Positions 33,192-43,000 of a stretch of DNA of 54,955 bases are shown in pieces; positions within the stretch are counted from its first letter, which is position 1, and each line of letters begins with the position of its first letter. A program made the position numbers and the translations under genes. The notes under the pieces were generated by a model. The model was not told the origin of the DNA and did no database searches. It saw nothing but the letters and a program-made list of their open reading frames with translations. The stretch comes from Marinifilaceae bacterium (GTDB taxonomy: Bacteria; Bacteroidota; Bacteroidia; Bacteroidales; Marinifilaceae). The stretch covers positions 1 to 54,955 of the forward strand of contig JAFGYE010000075.1 in the NCBI GenBank assembly GCA_016936255.1, in the 5' to 3' direction.

Positions 33192-34775
33192 CTATTCAGC
33201 ATTGCTTGTATCCATTGCAACCTGCTGCATGCTGCTGCTGATTCTTTTAATGGCTTCTTTAATATTGTCTTCGGGCTTAATAAATGTCTGGTTACCCCAG
33301 AATTTGGGATCGTAACTTAGTTTTTCAGTTGAAAGAATTGTTGTTGGCGCAATTGTTTCGCGATGCTTAAATTTCCGGACATTGATGGTGTCCAATTTCG
33401 TTGTTGCCATTTCGAAAGTTGTAGAGAAGGTCTGTGAAAACAATTTTCTTTTATTTTTCACTTTAAATTTTAAATTCCCAAGCGTGTGATTCAAAAAATA
33501 CTTTCCATCTATATTTCGATAGTTTACAGAATATAGAACCTGTGTTGGTCTTACTTTTATTTTGGGATTCCCCTTACTAATAAATCGGTTGGTTAGTTCG
33601 GGCAATCGATCTTGATTATAGCCAAATTCTGCACCAATAATAGCTAAACTTCCTGTTTCAATAATGAGTTTGCCTTCTAAAAGAGGCGTGCTCATGAATG
33701 GTTTGGGTTCAAAATCAATAACATAAACAGACTTGTTGTTGAAAGTACTGATATCGGATAAGCGGTAGCTGTATAAATCTATAAATTCAGGATCTAAAAA
33801 TTCAGGGCGGTTTTTTACAATGTCTAACATCAAACAACCTTGAATACCTCCTTTTAATCGAAATGATATGGTATCCAGACGGGATACATCATAAATTTTG
33901 CGACTCTTAAATACTTTTACTTTATCTGTTAGATTGTTTTCGGAGTAAGGATTTTTATAAATTTCTAAAACAGATTCGAGATAAATCATATACTTACTGT
34001 TTTTATGCACAGATTCCCGATAGAATGAGGTGAGATTGGAAGCGTTTTTTGGGTAATTAATTTCTATTTTATTTACGGCCGCTTTTAGTATTGATTTAGG
34101 ATCGTTGTTTCGGATTACTACCTCCTGAAGGGAAATGAAATCCTCTTTTAATTTAATTTGAAGTTGCTTATTTGAGATATCGGAAACAGGGATCTCGAAA
34201 TTTTTAAATCCAACATAGGAAACAACAAGTGTGTCTTTACTATTTTCTGATGAAAGAGTAAGGGCAAATTCCCCATCCTGATTGCTAATTGTTCCAATAT
34301 GTTTGCCTCTAATCCCAATGCTCGCGTATGGCAGAGGTATTTTAGCTGATTGATTCGTTACTTTGCCACTAATGTTTCGGTACGAAATGTAAGGAATGAT
34401 GCTCGAAGTAAGGGGTTTATCTGTTTTGTATTTTGTGGGAACAATAATGATATGTCTGTTTACTACTTGAAACGTAAGGCTGGTATCCTGCACTATTTTC
34501 CTCAGCAAAATTTCAAATTCAACTTCATCAGCCTTAAGGTTTAGCTTCTTTTGATTTGCAAATAAATCAGAATTGTAGGTGAAATAGCAGTTGTTTTTTG
34601 CGGCAATAGAATCCAATGCATCATTAATGCTTAGTTCTGTAATATCAATAGATATCTTATTCTGCAAGAGTGAATTCTGTGCATTGGAAGTATGAGAAGA
34701 ACATACGATAAGTACAAGCAGAGCATTTAAAATGATGCTTTGTACTAAATTTTGATATGTTTTTCTGCTTTTCAT
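33192..34775 (-). CDS. STN + carboxypeptidase-regulatory-like signalling protein without a TonB barrel
   Basis: A protein of 527 residues. Signal peptide (about 1-32, SNAQN), STN domain (about 38-112: ISIDITELSINDALDSIAAKNNCYF), carboxypeptidase-regulatory-like domain (about 132-213: SGKVTNQSAKIPLPYASIGIRG) and a C-terminal domain of about 300 residues rich in beta strands. Only the first two domains are typical of FecR-coupled receptors; there is no plug or 22-strand barrel. The C-terminal domain is homologous to that of the protein encoded at 36623-37927 (for example YPK-FYRE, KSRKIYDVSRLDT, LMLDIVKN). It follows FecR by 17 bases and probably acts with that sigma pathway. Confidence 0.8.
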   Translation of the reverse strand: MKSRKTYQNLVQSIILNALLVLIVCSSHTSNAQNSLLQNKISIDITELSINDALDSIAAKNNCYFTYNSDLFANQKKLNLKADEVEFEILLRKIVQDTSLTFQVVNRHIIIVPTKYKTDKPLTSSIIPYISYRNISGKVTNQSAKIPLPYASIGIRGKHIGTISNQDGEFALTLSSENSKDTLVVSYVGFKNFEIPVSDISNKQLQIKLKEDFISLQEVVIRNNDPKSILKAAVNKIEINYPKNASNLTSFYRESVHKNSKYMIYLESVLEIYKNPYSENNLTDKVKVFKSRKIYDVSRLDTISFRLKGGIQGCLMLDIVKNRPEFLDPEFIDLYSYRLSDISTFNNKSVYVIDFEPKPFMSTPLLEGKLIIETGSLAIIGAEFGYNQDRLPELTNRFISKGNPKIKVRPTQVLYSVNYRNIDGKYFLNHTLGNLKFKVKNKRKLFSQTFSTTFEMATTKLDTINVRKFKHRETIAPTTILSTEKLSYDPKFWGNQTFIKPEDNIKEAIKRISSSMQQVAMDTSNAE

Positions 34776-34792
34776 TTTAGCAATAAATTATT

Positions 34793-35809
34793 TCAGTTCT
34801 TTTTAATTGTAATTTGAGAACCATTCTTCTCGTAGGTCAGGTTATGTGGTCTGCATAAGTTTTCCAGAACATCATTAAGAGGTGTTTTATTGAATGATGT
34901 TGTGATCGGTAAATGCTGAATTGCAGTGTCGTTAAATTCAATGTTAACCTGATAGGTTCGGTTAATAACCTTAGCTACATCCTGTAAACTCATCGCTTTA
35001 AAAACCATCAACTGAGTTTTCCAGGAAAGATAGTTTTCATCGTTCTGTGTTCTTTTTTCCAGAAAATCTTCCTGCAAAACTCCAAAATCGCCCTTTTCAA
35101 GAATAATTTTTTTGTCCGGTTCTTTTGCAAGCGAGAATTGAACCTTACCCGATTCAACCAAAACTTCAACGTGCTTGTTGGAGGCATTCACGTTGAATGA
35201 GGTACCTAAAACCTTAATTTCAGCGTTGCTCACCGAAATAATGAATGGTTTAGCGGGATTTTTAGCGATTGAGAAAAAAGCTTCTCCGGTTAACTTTACC
35301 CTTCTTTCTTTTCCTGCAAATGATCTCTGGTAAACCAATTCCGATTTGCCATTAAGTGTTACGACAGAACCATCAGCCAATGTAATGGATTTACCACTTT
35401 CATTTAATTGTGATGAAATACTTTGGTAAGGAGCAAATTTGTTATTGTAAACATGATATGATGCAAATCCAAGGCCAATGGCAATAATTAACATGACTGC
35501 AATCTGCATAAGTTTTTTGGTGTTTTGGATTGAAAATAAAGGAACTACCTTAATGGTATTTGCCTTTTTTAGATCGCTTAAATTGGATTTTACCGCCGAC
35601 CATGCCAAATCAACATTAAATTGTTGTTGAATTTCGTTTACTTCCTGAATAAGATTCAAATCTTTATCGGATGCCGAAACAATTTCTGCATACTCAGGAT
35701 TGGTGTCAATCAACTTTTCAAATGCCAATTTTTCCTCTGCACTCATCTCTCCACTAAGGTATTTCGAAATGATTTCCCACTCTATTTTATGTGATGTTTT
35801 TTCTTTCAT
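34793..35809 (-). CDS. FecR-family anti-sigma factor (second system)
   Basis: A protein of 338 residues: cytosolic N-terminal region (LSGEMSAEEKLAFEKLIDTNPE), one transmembrane helix (LMQIAVMLIIAIGLGFASYHVY, about 101-122), FecR domain (ITLADGSVVTLNGKSELVYQRSF...GEAFFSIAKNPAKPFIISV) and DUF4974 at the C-terminus. The gene sits five bases after the sigma gene and 17 bases before the STN protein, so all three form one operon. Confidence 0.93.
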   Translation of the reverse strand: MKEKTSHKIEWEIISKYLSGEMSAEEKLAFEKLIDTNPEYAEIVSASDKDLNLIQEVNEIQQQFNVDLAWSAVKSNLSDLKKANTIKVVPLFSIQNTKKLMQIAVMLIIAIGLGFASYHVYNNKFAPYQSISSQLNESGKSITLADGSVVTLNGKSELVYQRSFAGKERRVKLTGEAFFSIAKNPAKPFIISVSNAEIKVLGTSFNVNASNKHVEVLVESGKVQFSLAKEPDKKIILEKGDFGVLQEDFLEKRTQNDENYLSWKTQLMVFKAMSLQDVAKVINRTYQVNIEFNDTAIQHLPITTSFNKTPLNDVLENLCRPHNLTYEKNGSQITIKKN

Positions 35810-35814
35810 TTTGT

Positions 35815-36369
35815 TTATAGCACAATAATTCCAACGTAATCCTTTAAATTTTTCCGGAAGGCTTTTAATGCCTTTCCCATATTTGCTTCAACAGTCTTAA
35901 CCGAAATTGATAATTTATCGGCAATCTCCTGGTATTTTAAGCCTTCAAACCTACTCATTTTAAATATTTTACTGCAGCGTTCGGGTAAATTTGTCAGAGT
36001 TTTTTGAACAATGTTGTAAATTTCTTTTTCTTCAACCGAATCTATTGGTAATGAGCTTTCCTGTTTGTTGTTTTTAATGTATTCTTCGTACTGCGTTTTT
36101 ACGCCTCTTTTACGCAAAACCTGTAAACTATTAAAATAAGTTGCTTTATAAAGGTATGCTTTTAATGAGGTGTGTATTTTTAAATCTTTTCTGTTTTCCC
36201 ATAATTGACAAAACAATTCCTGAACAATTTCTTCAGCCTGATCTGTATCTTTTACAAATCGTAGAGCGTAATGACATAGTAAAGGGTAATATGCTCTGAA
36301 TAACTTTTCAAACTCCTGTAAATTACCTCTTTGTATGTGCTTAAGTATAGTATTTGTATCTTCCGGCAT
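35815..36369 (-). CDS. ECF RNA polymerase sigma factor (second system)
   Basis: I use the ATG at 36369 (MPEDTNTILKHIQRGNLQEFEKLFRAYYPLL), which puts region 2 at the usual distance; the frame reaches 36429 with 20 residues unlike the family. Regions 2 and 4 are complete (DTDQAEEIVQELFCQLWENR and SISVKTVEANMGKALKAFRKNLKD). It belongs to the Bacteroidota FecR-linked ECF group. Five bases separate it from the FecR homologue. The pair is paralogous to the one at 25866-27489. Confidence 0.93.
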   Translation of the reverse strand: MPEDTNTILKHIQRGNLQEFEKLFRAYYPLLCHYALRFVKDTDQAEEIVQELFCQLWENRKDLKIHTSLKAYLYKATYFNSLQVLRKRGVKTQYEEYIKNNKQESSLPIDSVEEKEIYNIVQKTLTNLPERCSKIFKMSRFEGLKYQEIADKLSISVKTVEANMGKALKAFRKNLKDYVGIIVL

Positions 36370-36498
36370 TTTCGTATCTCTTCCGTATTTTAAAAAGCTT
36401 TTAATACTTTCTAAGTTAGGATTTTTCAATCATTAGAGGAAAGATCTGCAATAATATTGTTGGTATTTCTTTTCTCCATAATCGAATTATTATGGATG

Positions 36499-36555
36499 AA
36501 AAGAACCGTTCTGAATTTTCCCATGTTTCCCCAAGCATGAGTGAACGGTTCTTTT
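36499..36555 (-). terminator. Terminator after the 434-residue CarboxypepD-like gene
   Basis: AAAAGAACCGTT at 36499-36510 pairs perfectly with AACGGTTCTTTT at 36544-36555 (12 bp) around a 33-base loop with an inner CATG/CATG pairing. It lies 68 bases beyond the stop codon at 36623 on the minus strand and separates that gene from the sigma operon. Confidence 0.75.
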
Positions 36556-36622
36556 CTGGTTTAGAATTCAGTTGTTAAAGGTTGTAGGAAAACTAATTCC
36601 GTTATGCTTTGAATTCAAATCT

Positions 36623-37927
36623 TTATTGTTTGGCTTTTCTCTTCAATTTTCGAATTGCCGATTCGATAGATTGGTCGGGTTCAATAGTATTGTATTCCCC
36701 CCAAAAATTAGCATCAGCAAAGTTGTTTACCTCTTCAACCATTATTTGATTTGCTCTAAATTTCTCATCACCTCTAAAGCGCACAACATTCTGTTCGTCA
36801 CGGTCGGTAATTGCAATTTCAGTCATTGCACTATAATTGGTGTTGAATAGTTTACGTTTCCAGTTGCATTTAAAATTAATTTCACCTCTGGCATAATTGA
36901 AATACCATTTGCCGTCTTTTTCAGTATAGTTAACCAAGTAATCGGCTGAGGTTGGAGTTACTTTTACACCTACCGGTTTGCGTTTAATGAACATTCGACT
37001 GGCTTCATCTTCATTACTTAGGTTTAAACTAAACTTTGCACTTGACAAGGCTAAATTTGTTGATTCGATAAACAGCAATCCGTAATACAATGGAATATCT
37101 ATATTTTCTTTTTGTTTAAACTCAATTACGTAATGAATCTTGTCATTAATTTTAGTGATTGATTTGATTGAAAAATTATAGTTTTCGATGAAGTCTTCGG
37201 AAAGCAGATTGTAAGGGTTTTTCACCACATCTAAAAGTAGTGATGTGTGCGGTCCGCCTTGTAATTTAAACAACAATGTATCCATTTTCTTTACATCCTG
37301 ACTTTTACGTCCTTTGTAAATTTGAATCTGATCATCTTTTAATTGTTTGTATCCTGCTTTATGAACGTTTACAACAGCTTCGGATATAGCGACATAAGTT
37401 CTGTTTTTCTTAATTGTCTCACGATAAAACCCCTTCATCATATTTGGGCCTTTAGGGTAGTTTTGACCTACTTTAGCCAAAATACTTTTTACTAAAAACA
37501 GAGGATCTAATGGATAAATGTTAATTTGGTCTAAAGGAATAGTTACAGATTCCAGTTTTAAAATATTTTTCTTTTCCTTTAATGAAGAAATGGGGACTTC
37601 GAGATTTTTGTATCCAATATAGGTGATTTCAATCTTGCTGACAGGAAGATCTTTAGCAATTTTCAATAGAAATTCACCATCGCTGTTCGATACTGTTGCA
37701 ACATTAACACCTTTAACAGCAATAGTTGCAAACATAAGAGGTTCATTCGTTTTGTTATCTTGAATTTTCCCTTTGTAAACATTGTATTTTAAGGTGTCAA
37801 TTACCTGTTGTACTTTGGCTTTTTCATTCTTAACATTATTTCCCTCCGCGGCCATTGCATTGCTGAAAGAGAAAAACAAAAATGCAGAAAGAATGATTCC
37901 GAAATAAAATCTAATTTTTGTTTTCAT
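36623..37927 (-). CDS. Carboxypeptidase-regulatory-like envelope protein, paralogue of the 527-residue STN protein
   Basis: A protein of 434 residues with a signal peptide (about 1-27, AMAAEG). A carboxypeptidase-regulatory-like domain (about 50-130: KGKIQDNKTNEPLMFATIAVKGVNVATVSNSDGEF) is followed by the same C-terminal domain as the 33192-34775 protein (QNYPKGPNMMKGFYRETIKKN, KGRKSQDVKKMDTLLFKLQGG, LLLDVVKNPYNLL). It lacks the STN domain. Both could be outer-membrane or periplasmic sensors of an unknown ligand. It lies upstream of the sigma gene on the same strand, with its own terminator. Confidence 0.7.
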   Translation of the reverse strand: MKTKIRFYFGIILSAFLFFSFSNAMAAEGNNVKNEKAKVQQVIDTLKYNVYKGKIQDNKTNEPLMFATIAVKGVNVATVSNSDGEFLLKIAKDLPVSKIEITYIGYKNLEVPISSLKEKKNILKLESVTIPLDQINIYPLDPLFLVKSILAKVGQNYPKGPNMMKGFYRETIKKNRTYVAISEAVVNVHKAGYKQLKDDQIQIYKGRKSQDVKKMDTLLFKLQGGPHTSLLLDVVKNPYNLLSEDFIENYNFSIKSITKINDKIHYVIEFKQKENIDIPLYYGLLFIESTNLALSSAKFSLNLSNEDEASRMFIKRKPVGVKVTPTSADYLVNYTEKDGKWYFNYARGEINFKCNWKRKLFNTNYSAMTEIAITDRDEQNVVRFRGDEKFRANQIMVEEVNNFADANFWGEYNTIEPDQSIESAIRKLKRKAKQ

Positions 37928-38182
37928 GGCGATTTATTTTATTTAATAATAATTTTAAAGATAGGAGAAAACCGATCGTGTATATTCTTGCTTCTACTAC
38001 TATGATGCTTTGTGGATAAAATACCCTATCATTTTTTTATTTTTTTTTTCGCTGGTGTTTTTTACAAGTTTTAGATGTTCTATATTTATCTAAAATGATA
38101 TAAATAATTTCTCTGCTAACAAGGGGGATAATATATATGGATGTGAAGCATACAATTAAATAAATATTAGAGGGCTTGGTTT

Positions 38183-38902
38183 ATGAGAGTAGATTATTGT
38201 AAAGAGAATCTTATTTTAAAAGTATTCCCGACTGTAGGTGGCTGTTTTGAAGAGGGATGGAATGTTCTGAAGAATCATTTTTTAATTTTATTACTTGCAA
38301 TCATTATTTACGGCATTATTGACATGCCTATGGGACTTAATCAAATGGGATGGGATAACAGCGATTCATTTAAGATCGGTTTGGTTTCATTTAAATTTCT
38401 TGGATTTATCTATTATCTATTGATTGTTACCCCATTTAGTTATGGAGTAGATTGGATGTTTCTGAAAGCATCAAGAAAAATAGAACCCCAATTCGAAGAG
38501 ATATTAGATGGCTTTAAAAAGTATTTGTTGGTGATATTAAGTCATTTGTTGGTGATTGGAATAGTTGGAGTAGGTTTTCTGTTTCTTATTATTCCGGGAA
38601 TTTATTTGGTTTGCAAGTTGATTTTTGTTCCTTTTTTAATCATGGATAAAAAGGTAGATCCAATTCAGGCAGTAAAGCTTAGTTTCTATTTAAGCAAAGG
38701 ATACTTTTGGACTATTTTTGGAATGGCTGTTTTATCCTTTTTTGTATTGATTTTAGGACTTATTTGTCTGTTTGTAGGAGTATTTGTCTCGATAGTTTGG
38801 ATACACTCTTCTTTTGCTGTTTTATACAAAGCGTTAGACGATTTGCATTTTGAGGAGGCTTGTGAATTAGCCGGTATTTCTCCTGAAAGCGTAATGAGCT
38901 AG
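38183..38902 (+). CDS. DUF975-like multi-pass membrane protein
   Basis: A protein of 239 residues with about five or six transmembrane helices. The pattern GCFEEGWNVLKNHFLILLLAIIIYGI, then FEEILDGFKKYLLVILSHLLVIGIVG and a terminal AVLYKALDDLHFEEACEL, resembles DUF975/DUF4013-type membrane proteins. A Gly-rich LFLIIPGIYLVCKL motif supports this. No enzymatic or transport residue stands out. Its terminator (38926-38953) is shared with convergent nadA. Confidence 0.65.
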   Translation: MRVDYCKENLILKVFPTVGGCFEEGWNVLKNHFLILLLAIIIYGIIDMPMGLNQMGWDNSDSFKIGLVSFKFLGFIYYLLIVTPFSYGVDWMFLKASRKIEPQFEEILDGFKKYLLVILSHLLVIGIVGVGFLFLIIPGIYLVCKLIFVPFLIMDKKVDPIQAVKLSFYLSKGYFWTIFGMAVLSFFVLILGLICLFVGVFVSIVWIHSSFAVLYKALDDLHFEEACELAGISPESVMS

Positions 38903-38925
38903 AATTTAAATGTTTATATCAAAAG

Positions 38926-38956
38926 AAAGGGAGACCATTTTTGATCTCCCTTTTTA
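38926..38956. terminator. Bidirectional terminator between the DUF975-like gene and nadA
   Basis: AAAGGGAGA at 38926-38934 pairs perfectly with TCTCCCTTT at 38945-38953, with T-run on the right and an A-rich left side. It lies 24 bases after the membrane-protein stop and 20 bases after the nadA stop. Confidence 0.85.
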
Positions 38957-38973
38957 TATTGTAAGTTTTAAAC

Positions 38974-39900
38974 CTATTTAATCAGGTGTCTTGATAAATC
39001 AAGCATTCGAACAATTGGTGCTTTTGCTTTTTCCATTACATCATCGGGTAAGATGATTTCAGGTTGTTCGTTTTTTAATGCCAAGTATAACTTCTCCATT
39101 GTGTTTAGTTTCATATAAGCACAATCATTACAAGAACATGTCTCATCTGCAGGCACAATTAAAAATTCTTTGTCAGGAGAATCTTTTTGCATCTGATGAA
39201 GAATGCCTGTTTCAGTAGCTATAATGAATTTTTTGGACGCACTGTTTTTGGTGTAATCTAACATTGCTGTGGTTGAGCCAACAAAATCGGCAAGTAACAA
39301 TACCGGATGTGCGCATTCCGGGTGAGCAACAAGTGTAGCGTCAGGATTTTCGATTTTCATTTTCATGATTCTTTCTGAAGAAAGAATATCGTGAACTTCG
39401 CAGGTTCCATCCCAAAGAACCATTTGTCTGCCAGTGACCTCATTAATGTATCGCCCAAGATTTTTATCCGGAGCAAAAATAATTTTTTGATCTTTTGGAA
39501 AGGATTCAACGATTTGAACTGCATTTCCCGACGTGCAGATCACATCTGATAAAGTCTTGATTTCGGCAGTACAATTGATATATGAAATTACAATGTGATC
39601 GGGGTGAAGTGCTTTAAACTTTCGAAAATCGTCAGCCGGACACGATTCTGCAAGAGAACAACCGGCCGCTAAATCGGGTAGGAGTACCTTTCTTGCAGGA
39701 TTTAAAATTTTGGCTGTTTCAGCCATAAAATGAACGCCGGCAAACAAAATAATGTCAGCATCTACTTCCGAAGCTTTTTGCGCCAGAGCAAGACTATCAC
39801 CTTTAAAATCGGCTATTTCCTGGATGTCAGGAGTTTGATAGTAGTGAGCAAGAATAACTGCATTCTTTTCTTTTGCTAATTGAAGAACCTTATCTCTCAT
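38974..39900 (-). CDS. nadA: Quinolinate synthase
   Basis: I use the ATG at 39900; a TTG three bases upstream is in frame but unnecessary. NadA features are complete: [86 protein letters not shown] and [18 protein letters not shown]. The three conserved cysteines (GCSLAESC region, and in the ECAHP and CSCNDC segments) bind the 4Fe-4S cluster that condenses iminoaspartate with dihydroxyacetone phosphate. No nadB or nadC is in the window. Confidence 0.96.
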   Translation of the reverse strand: MRDKVLQLAKEKNAVILAHYYQTPDIQEIADFKGDSLALAQKASEVDADIILFAGVHFMAETAKILNPARKVLLPDLAAGCSLAESCPADDFRKFKALHPDHIVISYINCTAEIKTLSDVICTSGNAVQIVESFPKDQKIIFAPDKNLGRYINEVTGRQMVLWDGTCEVHDILSSERIMKMKIENPDATLVAHPECAHPVLLLADFVGSTTAMLDYTKNSASKKFIIATETGILHQMQKDSPDKEFLIVPADETCSCNDCAYMKLNTMEKLYLALKNEQPEIILPDDVMEKAKAPIVRMLDLSRHLIK

Positions 39901-39907
39901 CAAGTAA

Positions 39908-39948
39908 ATATTTGCTTAGTCTCTCGTTAGGTTAACGAATGCAAATAT
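39908..39948. promoter_or_regulatory. Nested inverted repeats upstream of nadA (candidate operator)
   Basis: Outer arms ATATTTGC (39908-39915) and GCAAATAT (39941-39948) enclose an inner dyad TCGTTA-GGT-TAACGA (39924-39938), all within 48 bases of the start codon. Two dyads of this kind next to a NAD synthesis gene suggest repressor binding. No regulator gene is adjacent, so the binder is unknown. Confidence 0.45.
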
Positions 39949-40003
39949 CCTTAAATTATCGCGAAAATCAAACCATTACTGTATGTTTTGGTTTTTAAAA
40001 GTC

Positions 40004-43000
40004 TTATTTTGACTGAGGAATGCGCAGGTAAAATGTACTTCCTTCGCCAAAGGTGCTTTCAACCCAAATTTTACCTCCATTCGCTTCGGCAAATTCTTTG
40101 CATAGCAAAAGGCCTAATCCTGTTCCTTTTTCGCCGGCAGTTCCTGTTGATTTGTATTTTAAATCGATACGGAAAAGTTTATCAATATTTTCCTTGGCAA
40201 TGCCAATACCATGATCTATAATTTGAACTTCCAGAAAGTCATTTTTATCTTGTATGTCAATCTCAATCTGACTTTTTGGCTCTGAGAATTTTATTGCATT
40301 GTTAATGAGATTTCTAACAATTAAGCTGCACATATTTTGATCAGCAAAAGCAAGATTTTTTTCTGAATTAAGCATAACAATTTTGATTTCTTTCTTGTCT
40401 GCAGATGCCTTATACAAACAAATTGACTGCTCAACCAAATCTGTCAGGTTAAATATTTCAGCATGAAAATCAATTTTATTTGTTTGTGATTTTGACCATG
40501 TCAATAGATTTTCCAGCAAGGTATAAATGTGTTTTACCGATTCATGAATTTTTTGAATCCCTGTTCTTTTTTCCTCATCTTCTACTAAATCATAATTTTC
40601 CTGAATCATTTCACTTATTGAAAGCAGACTTGTAAATGGATTTTTTAAATCGTGAGAAATGATTCGAAAGAACTTGTCTTTTGTGGCAATCAATTCTTTT
40701 AATTGCAGATTTGTGCTGCTGATTCTTTCATTTTGTTGAATTAGTAATTTATTGGTTCTGGTATTAAGCAGAAATCGGTAAATAAAAATTGTAATTATGG
40801 TTCCAATTATTATTTCGATTAGAATAAACCACCATGTCAGGTAAAATGGAGGAAATATTTCAATGAACAGTTCTTTCGGATGTTCACTCCATTGTCCATC
40901 TTGATTTTGAGCTTTAACCTGAAAAATGTATTCCCCGGGAGAAAGATTTGAGTAGGAAACATAGTTTCTATTTCCAAAATTAACCCACTTTTGTTCAAGA
41001 CCCTGCAGCCGATAGGTGTAGTTTATTTTGTCTGAAGAATAAGAGGATAAAGACGAAAATTCGATGGAGAAGAATCGGTAATCGTAATCCAGCTCAATAC
41101 TATCCGTGTAGGCTATACTTTTTTTGAGATAATAGGAATCAGTTTCTTTTGAGTAATGAATTAGATTATTGGAATTTTTATTTGTGGAGTGATCAACGAG
41201 AACTTCCTGTCCGTGTATTTCGAGTTTGGTTAGAACAATATTGTAACGTCTTTCCTCAATTAAATTTAAATTCGGATCAATAACATTTAAACCATAAACG
41301 CCTCCAAAATATAATTTACCACTTTTGCCTCTATGAAAAGCTCCTCCGTTAAATTCTTTGCTTTGTAATCCATCATCAACCGTAAAGTTTTTTACTGAGT
41401 AGTCTTGTGTTGAAAATCTGCAAATTCCATTATTCGTACTCAGCCAGAGGTTTCCAAAATTATCAGGTAATATTCCATAAATAACATTGTTGGGTAAACC
41501 TTCCTTCGTGCCAAAATGAGAAAATATACCTGTTTGGGCATCAAAACAATTTAATTTATTGTTTGTTCCAAGCCAAAATTTGCCATTTATGTCTTCGTAA
41601 ACAGAGAAAACAACATTGTCCGACAGACCATCTTTCGTATTTTCGTTGTATTGATAACTTTTAAATGTGTTGGTTTTTTTATCGTAAATATTTAAACCAC
41701 CACCGTATGTGCCGATCCATAATAGGCCTTTCGAATCCTCATATATTGTTGAATAAATAAAGTTGTTCGACAAGCTTTCGGTATTACCTTCTATGTGTTT
41801 GTATTGCGTGAAATTGTGGTTTTTTTCATGGTAACGATTCAATCCTCCCCGGGTTCCAACCCAAATAATTCCTTCACTGTCTTCAAAAATTACCCGAACA
41901 GAATTATCACAAAGAGAGGTGCTGTCGTTTGGTATGTGTTTGTATTGAGTTTTATTACCTGTTAGGGGGTTTAGTTTGAATAATCCTTCCCCATCTGTTC
42001 CTATCCAAATATTATTTTTCCTGTCTTCAAGTACTTTTCGTATTGTCGAATAGGGATAATTATCTGATTCCCGCACATCGTAATGAACAAAACTATCCCT
42101 TTTTACGATGTATTTTGAAATCCCTTTGTTGTTTGTTCCAATCCACAGGTCTCCATTGTGATCTTCCCATGCAGACCACACAAAGTTGCTGATTAAACTG
42201 TTTTCACTTAAAGGATTGTTTTTAAGGAGTTCAAATTTATGTGATTGGGGGTCATAGATGCTGATTCCGGCACCAAATGTTCCAATCCAAATAATTCCAT
42301 TTCTATCTTCGTAAATACAGTTTATTGAGTTTTCCGATAAACTTTGAGGATCTGCAGAATTGTTTGTATAGTGTGATGTTTGATTGGTTGATGGATTAAT
42401 CCTATATATGCCTGAACCAAATGTACCAAACCAGATTTCTTCACTGTTGCTTTTTAATATTGGTTTGTTTGTATTTATCGAAAGACTGTTAGTTACCTCG
42501 AACGAGCTTATTGCTTTCTGGAAATTTTCAGAAGAGTGATCTTTTCTGAATAGAGCTTTATTGGTAGCTACCCATAAGCCATTTGCCGAGTCGGACGAAA
42601 TGTTTTCTATATGCAGTCCGCTTAAAAAGTTATGTGAATCTTCGGTCAGCGAATCTCTTGAAATGGAAAGTAAACCATTGTTGGTGCCAACCCATAAATA
42701 TTTATCGGTTCTTACAAGACTTGTTACATTCCACCTTGAGTCAGACTTAGGAAGTTCTATTTCTTTGAATGATTGCTTTTCAAACTCATAATAAAAAAGT
42801 CCGAGTTCAGAGCCGACCCAAAAGTTATTATTGTCGGCAAGAAAGCAATTGATCTTTGAATTTAAACCTTTGGCATATTCATTCTTCTCAATCATTCCCA
42901 GTTTTGTATTGATGCAGGTAATTCCTTTTAGACTGCCTATCCACAATCGATTGCTATGGTCTTCAAATAGATGTGTAATTGTGTCGTTGCTTAACTGGCG

